Assembly: GCF_000803065.1 (NCBI RefSeq)
Contig: NZ_JSXI01000027.1
Coordinates: forward strand, 53,461 to 117,460
DNA: 64,000 nt
Direction: 5' to 3'
From: Sphingomonas sp. ERG5
GTDB taxonomy: Bacteria; Pseudomonadota; Alphaproteobacteria; Sphingomonadales; Sphingomonadaceae
Shown here piece after piece: positions 1-8,113 of the stretch. The notes under the pieces were generated by a model that was given only the letters and a program-made list of their open reading frames with translations, made no database searches and was not told where the DNA came from. Every line of letters begins with the position of its first letter. Positions within the stretch are counted from its first letter, which is position 1. Both the position numbers and the translations under genes were made by a program.

Positions 1-301
1 CGACGGCATCGCCGACTGGCTGGCAATATAGCGCCGCGATTTTCGGGAAGTCGTGGATCGGTGCCGGCAGTTGTTTGAAGCTGGCGACAAAGCTGTCGCC
101 ATAGGGAGCTTCGCCGGCGATGAACGCGCCGGCGGCATTCTGGGCGGCGCCCTGTTCCGATCGTGCGGTGACCAGCGCGGTGTAGAAGGGGGCGGGTGAC
201 CCCGGAGCGTTATAGTCGATGAAGCCAGGAGCCAGCGTCTTCTCGCTTCCGGAGAACGCCAGATCGTGGTCCATCCCGAATTCAATGACGTGACGATCCA
301 T
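1..301 (-). CDS. 5' part of an unrecognised protein (C-terminus outside window)
   Basis: An uninterrupted reading frame runs leftwards off the window edge; about 100 codons are visible, beginning MDRHVIEFGMDHDLAF. I chose the ATG at 299-301 because GGGGA lies 5 nt upstream of it. The in-frame ATG at 311-313 has its only G-run abutting the codon. No signal peptide, membrane segment or motif I can name is visible. It is divergent from the TonB-dependent receptor/ModE pair, about 170 bp from the palindrome upstream of the receptor, so shared regulation is possible. Function unknown. Confidence 0.6.
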   Translation of the reverse strand, partial: MDRHVIEFGMDHDLAFSGSEKTLAPGFIDYNAPGSPAPFYTALVTARSEQGAAQNAAGAFIAGEAPYGDSFVASFKQLPAPIHDFPKIAALYCQPVGDAV

Positions 302-467
302 CGTGTTCCCCATCCCGTTCGATGGACGCTGATACCCGGCGGTCCCTTGCGAGGAAAGCGCAATGAGCGATGCGCGCGAGGCGTTCGGCCCCTGGAGCGG
401 GAAGTCGTCCATCGCACCATTCAGACAGAATCCGATCCAATTAGTCTCTCGCGGATTATCGTAAAAT

Positions 468-492
468 CGTTATGTGGCTCAGCACCATAACG
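468..492 (+). promoter_or_regulatory. Candidate ModE operator (25-bp palindrome) before the TonB receptor
   Basis: CGTTATG (468-474) and CATAACG (486-492) are perfect inverted repeats around an 11-bp spacer. The inner GCT/AGC (477-479 and 481-483) share the same centre at 480, giving 10 of 12 matched pairs. The outer CGTTAT...ATAACG arms equal those of the E. coli modA ModE operator as I remember it, although the spacing is 1 bp longer. The element ends at the GGGGAA ribosome-binding site of the receptor. A ModE homologue is encoded directly downstream of that receptor. A weak TAAAAT box (462-467) could be a -10. Operator function is inferred. Confidence 0.55.
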
Positions 493-502
493 GGGAAACA
501 TC

Positions 503-2950
503 ATGGCCGCGTCATTCGGGAAGTTGTTGTTGCTCGCCAGCGTCTGCCTGCCGACCGCCGCACTGGCGAAAACGCCGGTCACGCCGTCGAGCGCTGCCCC
601 GACCGTCACCGATGAAGCCCAGCCGGCCGATGCGGCGGACAGCGATATGGACATATTGGTCACGGCGCGCCGTCGTGCCGAGGACGCGCAGAAAATTCCC
701 GGCAGCCTGTCGGTCATCAGCGGCGCGCTGCTCGACCGGTCCTACACCGTCAATACGCAGCAATTGTCGCAGCTGGTCCCCGCGCTGAACTACAGCTCGG
801 CCAATCCACGCAACACCGCCTTCACCATTCGCGGCCTCGGCAGCAGTGTGGTGGCGGTCAGCCAGGCCAATGACGGGCTTGAACCGGGCGTCGGCTATTA
901 TGTCGATCAGGTCTATCATGCCCGGCCCGCGACCGCGGCGTTCGACTTCAGCGATATCGAGCGGGTCGAGGTCCTACGTGGGCCGCAGGGCACGTTGTTC
1001 GGCAAGAACAGCACTGCCGGCGCGATCAACATCACCACGCGCGCGCCGACTTTCGATACCGAAGGGACAGCGGAGCTCAGCTATGGCAGCTTCAACTTCG
1101 TCCAGGCCAAGGCGGCGGTGTCCGGTGCGCTGGTCGGCGATACGGTTGCCGGCCGCCTGTCGGTGGTCAGCACGCGGCGCGATGGCGTGATCGACAATGT
1201 GCGTACCGGCGGCCACAACAATGCGATCGGCAATCAGGCGATCCGCGGACAATTGCTGTTCCGGCCGTCCGAAGACCTGTCGATCCGCCTCAGCGCCGAC
1301 TTCACCAATTTCGAAAGCAATTGCTGCACTCAGGTCTATTACCGTGTCGCCGAACGGCCCGGAACGCTGCGCACGCCCGCACGGCAATATCCCGCGCTTG
1401 CAGCGCATTTCGGCTATACGCCGCCGAGCCTCAATCCCTATGACCGCAAGACCGACATCGACGCGAAACTCGGCGTGAAGACCAATGAAGGCGGCGTTGC
1501 GGCGATCGCCGACTGGAATGTCGGGCCGGTCACGCTCACGTCGGTCAGCGCGTGGCGCTTCTGGAACTGGGATGCGGCGAATGACCGCGATTATACCGGC
1601 ATCCAGATCCAGACCGAGCAACACATCCCGTCGCGCCAGGATCAGTTCAGCCAGGAACTGCGTTTCGCATCGAATGGCGACGGCGCGCTGAGCTATGTCG
1701 GCGGGCTCTATTTCTTCCGCCAGCGCGTCATCGGGCGGCCGATCTCGATCTATGGCGCCGACGCCGCCTATTGGCTGATCGGCCCGACCACGGCCACGCC
1801 GATTCCACCGGGTAGCCCGGCGGGCACGCCAACCCCGCCGCCGACACCAGTGCCCGGTACTTTGCTTGACGGTTATGGCACTGACGGCCGCACCGATTTC
1901 CAGTCGAACAGCTATGCAGCGTTCGGCGAGGTCAATTGGCGCCCGATCGATCGGCTGACGCTGACCGGCGGCCTGCGCTACACCTATGAGGATAAGAAGG
2001 GCAGCTACGACACTTTCGTGTTCGGTGGATTGCCGACCGGCAACACTGCGCTGATCAACGCCAAGCTCTCGATCCTGCGCGGCCAGAGCTATAAGGCGAA
2101 GGTCAATGACGGCAGCCTGACCGGCCGGGCCAACATCACCTACGCCTTCACCGATGACGTGCTTGGCTATGCGAGCTTCGCGCGCGGCGCAAAGTCGGGC
2201 GGGATCAATATGTCGGGCCTGCCGCTCAATGGCGCGAACCTGCCCGCGCTCAACACCGCCGTCGTCCGCCCCGAACAAAATACCAATTATGAGATCGGCC
2301 TGAAGACGCGGCTGTTCGACCGGCGGCTGATCTTCAACATCGATGGCTTCTACACGCGGGTGACCGACTTCCAGGCCAATGTCACCGATCAGCGCGCGGC
2401 AGCGGCGCTGCGCACCTATCTCGCCAACATCCCGCGCGTGACGGTCAAGGGGTTCGAGACCGATGCGACCGCCGCCGTCACGTCCAATCTGACATTGCGG
2501 GCGAGCGTTGCCTATGCCGATGGCAAATACGCCTCTTATCCGGCGGGGCCGTGCCCGATCGAGCGGATCGGCAACAGCACCACGGTCTGCGATCTGACCG
2601 GCCAGCAACTGCCCAGCCTGCCGAAATGGGCCTATACGCTGGGCGCCGACTACACCCAGCCGCTTGGCGCTATCGGCAGTGCCTTTCTGCACGCGGATTC
2701 CAACACCCGCACCCGCCAGCTCGGCGATCCGACGGGATCGGCCTATACCGTCATCGACGGCTATACCGTGGTCAATGGCAGCATCGGCTTCCACTCCGCG
2801 CATGGCTGGGAACTGGCGGTGTTCGCGCGCAACCTGTTCGACAAGGATTATATCCAGAACGTCACTATCCAGGCGGGTAATTCCGGCCTGATCCTGGCAA
2901 CGCCCAGCGACCCGCGCACCATCGGGATTACGTTTCGCGCGCAGCGATGA
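503..2950 (+). CDS. TonB-dependent outer-membrane receptor, possibly molybdenum-regulated
   Basis: An 815-residue TonB-dependent transporter. Residues 1-22 form a signal peptide ending ALA. A plug domain spans roughly 50-165, with DILVTARRR as the TonB-box-proximal segment and VEVLRGPQGTLFGKN typical of the plug. A 22-strand barrel follows and ends in an aromatic C-terminal strand (ITFRAQR). The start has GGGGAA at 6-11 nt upstream. The ligand cannot be read from the sequence. The ModE gene follows 12 bp downstream and a ModE-like palindrome precedes the start, so the system could import molybdate, tungstate or a metal chelate, or a substrate processed by a molybdoenzyme. No modABC genes are in the window. 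Confidence 0.9.
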   Translation: MAASFGKLLLLASVCLPTAALAKTPVTPSSAAPTVTDEAQPADAADSDMDILVTARRRAEDAQKIPGSLSVISGALLDRSYTVNTQQLSQLVPALNYSSANPRNTAFTIRGLGSSVVAVSQANDGLEPGVGYYVDQVYHARPATAAFDFSDIERVEVLRGPQGTLFGKNSTAGAINITTRAPTFDTEGTAELSYGSFNFVQAKAAVSGALVGDTVAGRLSVVSTRRDGVIDNVRTGGHNNAIGNQAIRGQLLFRPSEDLSIRLSADFTNFESNCCTQVYYRVAERPGTLRTPARQYPALAAHFGYTPPSLNPYDRKTDIDAKLGVKTNEGGVAAIADWNVGPVTLTSVSAWRFWNWDAANDRDYTGIQIQTEQHIPSRQDQFSQELRFASNGDGALSYVGGLYFFRQRVIGRPISIYGADAAYWLIGPTTATPIPPGSPAGTPTPPPTPVPGTLLDGYGTDGRTDFQSNSYAAFGEVNWRPIDRLTLTGGLRYTYEDKKGSYDTFVFGGLPTGNTALINAKLSILRGQSYKAKVNDGSLTGRANITYAFTDDVLGYASFARGAKSGGINMSGLPLNGANLPALNTAVVRPEQNTNYEIGLKTRLFDRRLIFNIDGFYTRVTDFQANVTDQRAAAALRTYLANIPRVTVKGFETDATAAVTSNLTLRASVAYADGKYASYPAGPCPIERIGNSTTVCDLTGQQLPSLPKWAYTLGADYTQPLGAIGSAFLHADSNTRTRQLGDPTGSAYTVIDGYTVVNGSIGFHSAHGWELAVFARNLFDKDYIQNVTIQAGNSGLILATPSDPRTIGITFRAQR

Positions 2951-2962
2951 GTATAGGGAGGC

Positions 2963-3790
2963 ATGACCGTGCCTCCTGATCAAGACTCGTCCGGTTCGAT
3001 TGACGGCGTGCATGCTACCATCACGCTGCAAAAGCCGCAGGCAGGGCGAGTGGGTGCCGATCGCATCGCGCTGCTCCGCGCCATTCGTCGTGGCGGTTCG
3101 ATCAGCCAGGCCGCGCGCGACATTGGCCTCAGCTATAAGTCGGCCTGGGACGCGGTGCAGATCCTCAACAATCTGTTCGATCGCCCATTGGTGCTGCCTT
3201 CGGCCGGCGGCAAGGATGGCGGTACGAGCCTGATCACCCCGGCTGGCGAGATCGTGCTCGACGCCTATGATGCGGCCGAGGCAGAACTCGCCGGCACCAT
3301 GGCGCGGCTCGAAACCGAGCTGGCGCATGGGCTGTCGCTCAAGCCATTATTATGGGGAATCGCCATGAAGACGAGTGCACGCAACACATTGCGCGGTACG
3401 GTCACCCGCGTCACGCCCGGTGCGGTCAATGCCGAGATCGTGCTCGAGATCGCGCCCGGCGTCGAGATCGTCGCGATCATCACGCGGGAAAGCGCGATCG
3501 ACCTCGATCTCGCCCCCAGCAAGATCGCGCTCGCGCTGATCAAGTCGAGCTTCGTCATCCTGGCGCAGGGCGATGCGTCGCTGCGCACCTCGGCGCGCAA
3601 CACGCTCGCGGGCACTGTGGTCCGGCGCGAGGACGGCCCGGTGAGCAGCGAGATCGTGCTCGAAATGAGTGAAGGCAAAACGTTGACCGCGACCGTGACG
3701 CGCGAGAGCGCCGAAGCGCTGGACCTCCGGATCGGCAGTCACGCACTCGCGCTGATCAAGGCGAGCCATGTGATTCTGGCGATCGAGTGA
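2963..3790 (+). CDS. modE: ModE-family molybdate-responsive transcription regulator
   Basis: A 275-residue protein with the ModE layout. A LysR-like winged helix occupies about residues 25-110 (ALLRAIRRGGSISQAARDIG, SYKSAWDAVQ). Two tandem Mop/TOBE domains follow at about 133-203 and 206-275, each starting with S-A-R-N-T-L and ending with a LIKxSxVIL motif that forms the oxyanion pocket. In characterised homologues, molybdate or tungstate binding between the Mop domains triggers dimer binding to CGTTAT-type palindromes. The start is supported by AGGGAGG just upstream. The 12-bp gap to the receptor indicates one transcript, which would make the pair autoregulated through the 468-492 palindrome (inference). 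Confidence 0.93.
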   Translation: MTVPPDQDSSGSIDGVHATITLQKPQAGRVGADRIALLRAIRRGGSISQAARDIGLSYKSAWDAVQILNNLFDRPLVLPSAGGKDGGTSLITPAGEIVLDAYDAAEAELAGTMARLETELAHGLSLKPLLWGIAMKTSARNTLRGTVTRVTPGAVNAEIVLEIAPGVEIVAIITRESAIDLDLAPSKIALALIKSSFVILAQGDASLRTSARNTLAGTVVRREDGPVSSEIVLEMSEGKTLTATVTRESAEALDLRIGSHALALIKASHVILAIE

Positions 3791-3824
3791 CGGGCGGCCT
3801 GCGTCGACGAAACCCCGTTGTCGT

Positions 3825-4247
3825 TCAATCGATCGGCTTGCCGCGCAAGCTCTTCACCGTCGACCGCTTGGCCTTGCCTTCCATGCGCCGTGCCTTGGCC
3901 GCCTTGGACGGTCGGGTCGGGCGGCGCTTCTTTGGCACGATCGTCGCTTCGCGGATCAGCTCGAACAACCGTTCGCGCACTTCCTGGCGGTTGAGCAATT
4001 GCGACCGCGCGCCTTCGCTTTTCAACACCAGCACGCCGTCGCGAGTCAGCCGGCTTCCCGCGAGCAATTCCAGCCGCGCCTTCACCATTTCGGGCAGATT
4101 GGGTGAATTGCGCACGTCGAAGCGCAGCATCACCGCTGAATCGGTGGTGTTGACCGATTGGCCGCCGGGGCCCGAGGACCGGGCGAAGCTTTCTTCCAGT
4201 TCGTCGCTGTCGATGGCGATCGATCGGGTCACGGGGAGCAGGGGCAT
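3825..4247 (-). CDS. arfB: Alternative ribosome-rescue factor ArfB (GGQ peptidyl-tRNA hydrolase)
   Basis: ArfB/YaeJ releases stalled ribosomes by hydrolysing peptidyl-tRNA with a GGQ loop while its basic tail sits in the empty mRNA channel. The GGQ is at residues 28-30 (SSGPGGQSVN), and the C-terminus is Lys/Arg-rich (KKRRPTRPSKAAKARR), as expected. I set the start at MPLLPVTRSIA, which matches the family N-terminus and has GGAAGA 7 nt upstream. A longer in-frame start at 4319 would overlap the divergent gene and add 24 atypical residues. Length is 140 aa, normal for the family. Confidence 0.93.
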   Translation of the reverse strand: MPLLPVTRSIAIDSDELEESFARSSGPGGQSVNTTDSAVMLRFDVRNSPNLPEMVKARLELLAGSRLTRDGVLVLKSEGARSQLLNRQEVRERLFELIREATIVPKKRRPTRPSKAAKARRMEGKAKRSTVKSLRGKPID

Positions 4248-4296
4248 CGAACCATCTTCCGGGGCAGGGTGGGGCGTTCCATAGCCGAACTCGGCA

Positions 4297-5058
4297 GTGT
4301 ATGTCGCCTCCATGGCCAAAGCTGTATCATCGCCACCCGTTGCGCCACGCGCTGCTCCATCGCCCGCTGGCCCGTCACCGAAACCGCTGCGGCGCTACAC
4401 CAGCCTGCCGGTGCTGCTCGACACCTTGCTCAATCGGCGCCTGACCCTGGTCAGCTATTCGACTTGGAAGGACGCCAATGACCGCCGTTCGATGGAGGTG
4501 TACCAGGAGACGATGCACTACGGCTTTGTCGGCGCGATCTGCCTGACCGAGGCGCCCGAGACATTCCATCACTGGCAGGTATTTGCCGGCGATACTTCCG
4601 GCGTCTGCGTCCAGTTCGACCGCGCGCATTTCGAACAGGTGATCGCCGCTACCCCGCACTGCCTGTTCGCGCCGATGCGCTATGTGAAGATCGACGAGAT
4701 CGCCAAGATCGACGCATCGGATATTCACAGCCTGCCGTTCCTGAAACGCCGCGGTTTCATCGACGAGGCCGAATTGCGCGTCGTCGGGCATGCGGTCGAA
4801 CCGGTCACGGCGCTGCATATCGATATCGGCCCGGCCGTGCTGCGCCAGGTCACCTTCAGCCCGTTCATGCATCCCGAACTGGTCGCCTCCGCCCGCGCGG
4901 TGATCCATGGCATCCCGGGCTGGGAGAAATTGAAGATCATCCAGTCGCGGCTGACCGACAGCGAACGCTGGCAACGCGCGCTGTCTTCATTCCCGCGACG
5001 GCATGGGGTGGTTTATGGCGATGCGCCGGCGGCGGATACGGACTCCGAACCCGGCTGA
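4297..5058 (+). CDS. DUF2971-family protein
   Basis: 253 residues. The central region has the DUF2971 pattern: an early RYTSL segment, then YSTWKDANDRRSMEVYQ, then CLTEAPETFHHWQVF followed by a small-residue turn and GVCVQFD (about residues 88-110). The molecular function of this family is not established; members are often found in accessory or defence-like contexts. No signal peptide is present, so it is probably cytosolic. The first ~25 residues are Ala/Pro-rich linker. ATG 4312 (MAKAV) is an alternative start; neither start has a clear ribosome-binding site. It is divergent from arfB and convergent with the beta-propeller gene. Confidence 0.7.
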   Translation: MYVASMAKAVSSPPVAPRAAPSPAGPSPKPLRRYTSLPVLLDTLLNRRLTLVSYSTWKDANDRRSMEVYQETMHYGFVGAICLTEAPETFHHWQVFAGDTSGVCVQFDRAHFEQVIAATPHCLFAPMRYVKIDEIAKIDASDIHSLPFLKRRGFIDEAELRVVGHAVEPVTALHIDIGPAVLRQVTFSPFMHPELVASARAVIHGIPGWEKLKIIQSRLTDSERWQRALSSFPRRHGVVYGDAPAADTDSEPG

Positions 5059-5114
5059 GTTGTCAAATGGCCAAGGCAATCGGGCCTTGCGGGACGATCG
5101 TCGGTAGCGCTGCT

Positions 5115-5747
5115 TCACACTGGCCGGGCAACGACCCGCACTTTGCCGCTGGCGCCACCACCGCAGAAAAATCGGTCGATGCCGTCAAACTCCAGCCCCG
5201 ATATCATGGCATCTCCAGGCATCTCGATCGTTTCGAGTATCTCTCCCGTTTTGGGGTCGATGCGCCGCAGATCGCTGTTGTCACCTTCCCAGGTGCCATG
5301 CCACAGATCGCCATCCGCCCAGGTCACGCCAGTGACGAAGCGATTGGAGTCGATGCTGCGCAGAACCTTCCCCGTTTTCGGGTCGACCTGATGAATCTTG
5401 CGGGCTTGATACTCGCCCACCCAAAGCATCCCTTCGGCAAAGGCGAGGCCGGAGTCGCCGCCGCCGCCCGGGGCCGGGATCGTCGCGACCAATTCGCCGG
5501 TCCTGAAGTCGATCTTCTGGATGCGGTCCTCGGCGATCTGGAACAAATGCTCGCCGTCAAAGGCGGTGCCGGCATGCGCGGCGAGATCGATCGATCGCAC
5601 GACATCGCCGTTTTCCGGATCGAACGCGTTCAGCGTGTCGCCAGCGGCGAACCAGACACGCTGGCCGTCATAGGAAACGCCGTGCACCGCCGCCACGCCG
5701 GGGAAGGGGCCGTATTCGCGGATAATCTCAGCTGCCGATTGCTTCAT
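5115..5747 (-). CDS. Small beta-propeller protein (SMP-30/Vgb-like repeats)
   Basis: A 210-residue protein built of repeated propeller blades: IDPKTGEILETIEMPG, VDPKTGKVLRSIDS, IDFRTGELVATIPAP and FDPENGDVVRSIDL are four versions of one D-P-x-T-G-x-hydrophobic repeat. It resembles glutaminyl cyclotransferase/NHL-type lactonase propellers, but no catalytic residue set is recognisable. It lacks a signal peptide and is short for a full propeller. GGAGAG at about 5-10 nt supports the start. It lies 21 bp downstream of the TPR/HTH regulator on the same strand and is probably co-transcribed, so it may be that regulator's sensor or target. Function otherwise unknown. Confidence 0.75.
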   Translation of the reverse strand: MKQSAAEIIREYGPFPGVAAVHGVSYDGQRVWFAAGDTLNAFDPENGDVVRSIDLAAHAGTAFDGEHLFQIAEDRIQKIDFRTGELVATIPAPGGGGDSGLAFAEGMLWVGEYQARKIHQVDPKTGKVLRSIDSNRFVTGVTWADGDLWHGTWEGDNSDLRRIDPKTGEILETIEMPGDAMISGLEFDGIDRFFCGGGASGKVRVVARPV

Positions 5748-5768
5748 GTCTCTCTCCTTGCCGACACC

Positions 5769-6989
5769 TTAGCCGCCCGGCAGCGGACCGGGGAGTAACA
5801 AGCTTGTCGTGAATCCGGTGGGCGGCGGGGCGATCCAGCGCCGGGCGCGCCCATTGCCATAGGGCTGGGCCTTGCCGGCTGCGGCCAGCGTCTCAAGCGC
5901 GCGCTGAACGGTCCGCTGACTCGCATCGAGCGCGAGCGCCAGCGCTGAGCTCGACCATGCCTCGCCATCCGCAAGGAATGCGAGCACCGCTGCATGTTCA
6001 TCATCGACGGGTGGGGCCAGCACCACGATGTCACTCGCACCGTGCGGCGTGAGGGCAAATCCGCGCTTGGTCGCGGTCACCTCGGCAAAGGCTTTGAGCT
6101 CCCTGCGCAGCCGGCCGATCTCGACGCGCAGGCGCATGCGGTGCGATTCATCGGCCTCTTTCGCCCGGAACGCGTGCCGGACGAGCGCATCCCGCGTAAC
6201 GTCGCCCGGCCATGCCCGGCCAAGCGCGAGCGCAAGTGCGAACAACACCGGACGCGTCGCCAGCGACACTCTGATGTCTTTCCGCCGCACCACGTACCGG
6301 CAGGCATCGATCACCAGCGCGTCGGTCGCCAGCAGCGCTTCGACGTCCTCAAGCAGCAAGAGCCGCTCCTCACCTCGCGCGATGAGGCGCGCCGCCGGCT
6401 TGGCCAGGAGATCGACGGCTGTCTCGACTTCAGCCCTGAGCCCGGGAATGAGCGCATAGCGTGCGGCCTGCCTGGCCCTGACCAGCGCGATGCGTGCCTG
6501 TTCCGTGCGGAGGCGCCGCATCGCGATTCCGGCGATGACCAGTTCATGAGCTGCGCGTGACGCGGGCGGGAAGGGTCTGGGATCGAGGTCGGCGAGCAGG
6601 CGCTCAGCCTCGTCCAGCCGACCGATCAGGACGAAGCGCCGGATTTCGAGGTGCCGGGCATGCGCGGCGTTCAGCACATCGCCGCGCGCTTCGAGCAATG
6701 CCTGCGCCGCGCCCAGCGACTTTGCCGGCCAGCCAAGGTCGCGCGATACCAGCGCGATCTCGGCTTGGGCGACGACGCACCGTGCCCGCGCCACTGGCTC
6801 GTTCGGGCCAAAGGCGCGCTCCGCCCTGATCAGCAATGCCTTGGCGCGATCAAGGTCGCCGAGTTGCGCCATGGCGATGCCGCGCAGCGCGAGTGCCGGC
6901 GCATCCTCGCGCAATGCGATGCGATTGAGCGCGCCGAGAATGTCGCCGCTGGCCAGCGCCCGCGCCGCGGCGGTGATCAGCGAGTCCAT
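5769..6989 (-). CDS. TPR-like transcription regulator with two winged-helix domains
   Basis: 406 residues. The N-terminal ~200 residues are Ala/Leu-rich helical repeats of TPR type. Residues ~215-325 resemble an OmpR/SARP-type winged helix (SLATRPVLFALALALGRAWP, then LRVEIGRLRREL). Residues ~345-395 form a second helix-turn-helix (SSALALALDASQRTVQRALE). Such a layout suits a cytosolic one-component activator. It is transcribed away from the SRPBCC pair at 7086 and ahead of the beta-propeller gene, so either neighbour could be its target. The double DNA-binding arrangement is unusual. The family is not one I can name precisely. Confidence 0.7.
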   Translation of the reverse strand: MDSLITAAARALASGDILGALNRIALREDAPALALRGIAMAQLGDLDRAKALLIRAERAFGPNEPVARARCVVAQAEIALVSRDLGWPAKSLGAAQALLEARGDVLNAAHARHLEIRRFVLIGRLDEAERLLADLDPRPFPPASRAAHELVIAGIAMRRLRTEQARIALVRARQAARYALIPGLRAEVETAVDLLAKPAARLIARGEERLLLLEDVEALLATDALVIDACRYVVRRKDIRVSLATRPVLFALALALGRAWPGDVTRDALVRHAFRAKEADESHRMRLRVEIGRLRRELKAFAEVTATKRGFALTPHGASDIVVLAPPVDDEHAAVLAFLADGEAWSSSALALALDASQRTVQRALETLAAAGKAQPYGNGRARRWIAPPPTGFTTSLLLPGPLPGG

Positions 6990-7085
6990 TCAAATCCCGA
7001 CACGATTGTCACTCTCACTGCCCGGCGCTCCGGCCTTACCTCGATCTCACCGCCGCAGTGCGGCTGCACCCAGAGGATACTTTAA

Positions 7086-7532
7086 ATGCCTGATATTCTG
7101 CACAAGGTCGCGATCAAAGCGTCGCCGGCCGAAACCTACAAGGCCCTGACCACGATGGATGGCCTTGCCGGATGGTGGACCACCGATACGAAAGGTGAAG
7201 GCAAGGTCGGAAGCCTCATCCATTTCCGTTTCGCCGATCGCGGCGCCATCGACATGAAGATCGCCGAGCTCGACGCCGACAAGCATGTCCTGTGGGAGGT
7301 CGCCTCCGGTCCTGACGCCTGGGGTGGCAGCAAGCTGAGCTTCGACCTCGCCCAGGACGATGATTTCACCATCCTCCTCTTCAAGCACAAGGACTGGAAG
7401 GAAGCGTCCGAGTTCATGCACCATTGCAGCACCAAATGGGCGATGTTCCTGATGAGCCTGAAGGCATTCGTGGAAACCGGGCGCGGCGCGCCGTTCCCGA
7501 ACGACGTCCATATCTCGAACAAGGGCGATTGA
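7086..7532 (+). CDS. SRPBCC/AHSA1-like domain protein
   Basis: 148 residues spanning a single START/Bet v1-like fold: an N-terminal strand (ILHKVAIKASPAETYKALT), GWWT, acidic middle strands and a long amphipathic C-terminal helix (TKWAMFLMSLKAFVETGRG). Members of the Aha1/SRPBCC group bind hydrophobic ligands or act as toxin/stress accessory proteins. No catalytic residues can be assigned. A second protein of the same fold is encoded 57 bp downstream, suggesting an operon of two related ligand-binding proteins. Both are divergent from the TPR/HTH regulator. The two proteins share little sequence beyond fold markers such as GWW. Confidence 0.8.
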   Translation: MPDILHKVAIKASPAETYKALTTMDGLAGWWTTDTKGEGKVGSLIHFRFADRGAIDMKIAELDADKHVLWEVASGPDAWGGSKLSFDLAQDDDFTILLFKHKDWKEASEFMHHCSTKWAMFLMSLKAFVETGRGAPFPNDVHISNKGD

Positions 7533-7589
7533 CGCCGGGGCCGGCGCTGCCGGCCCGCCCCCATCATGTTCAAAAGACAGGACACAATC

Positions 7590-8093
7590 ATGACCGATCG
7601 CAACTTCACCATCCGCTTCACCGTGGACCAAAGCCCGGAAACCGTCGTCGCGGCGATCAACAATGTCCGCGGTTGGTGGTCCCACGGCATTGTCGGCAAT
7701 GCCGACCGGGTCGGCGCCCGATTCACTTATGCCGCACTTGATCTGCATCGGTGCGACCTTGCGGTGACCGAGATGGTCCCCGGCAAAAAAATCGCCTGGC
7801 TCGTGCTCGACAATTATTTCAGCTTCACTCGGGATACGACCGAGTGGACAGGCACCAGCATGGTCTTCGAGATCGCCCGCATCGGCGACCAGACGGAGGT
7901 CCGGTTCACGCATGTCGGTCTGGTCCCAGACTATGAATGCTACGACATCTGCCACGACGGCTGGACCACCTATATCCAAAGCCTGGGCCAGCTGATCACG
8001 ACCGGAAAAGGCAACCCCAATATCGGTGAGCCCATGACCGACACCGAGGTGGCGCTCGTTCAAGCGCGCGCGGGCGCTCTTACCGCCGGCTAG
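7590..8093 (+). CDS. Second SRPBCC/AHSA1-like domain protein
   Basis: 167 residues with the same fold as the preceding gene: NFTIRFTVDQSPETVVAAI, then RGWWS, a central TEWTGTSMVFEI strand and a C-terminal helix (GWTTYIQSLGQLITTGKG). ATG 7590 was chosen because AGGAC lies about 6 nt upstream; an in-frame ATG at 7566 would add MFKRQDTI without a ribosome-binding site. It is convergent with the halogenase gene, with only 20 bp between them. The ligand is unknown. Confidence 0.8.
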   Translation: MTDRNFTIRFTVDQSPETVVAAINNVRGWWSHGIVGNADRVGARFTYAALDLHRCDLAVTEMVPGKKIAWLVLDNYFSFTRDTTEWTGTSMVFEIARIGDQTEVRFTHVGLVPDYECYDICHDGWTTYIQSLGQLITTGKGNPNIGEPMTDTEVALVQARAGALTAG

Positions 8094-8113
8094 AACCGCG
8101 ATCGGTTCGGCAG

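Noticed and set aside
974..3328. 784-codon frame on the minus strand opposite the TonB receptor
   Set aside because: Arg/Ala/Gly-rich antisense shadow of the receptor and modE; no ribosome-binding site or domain.
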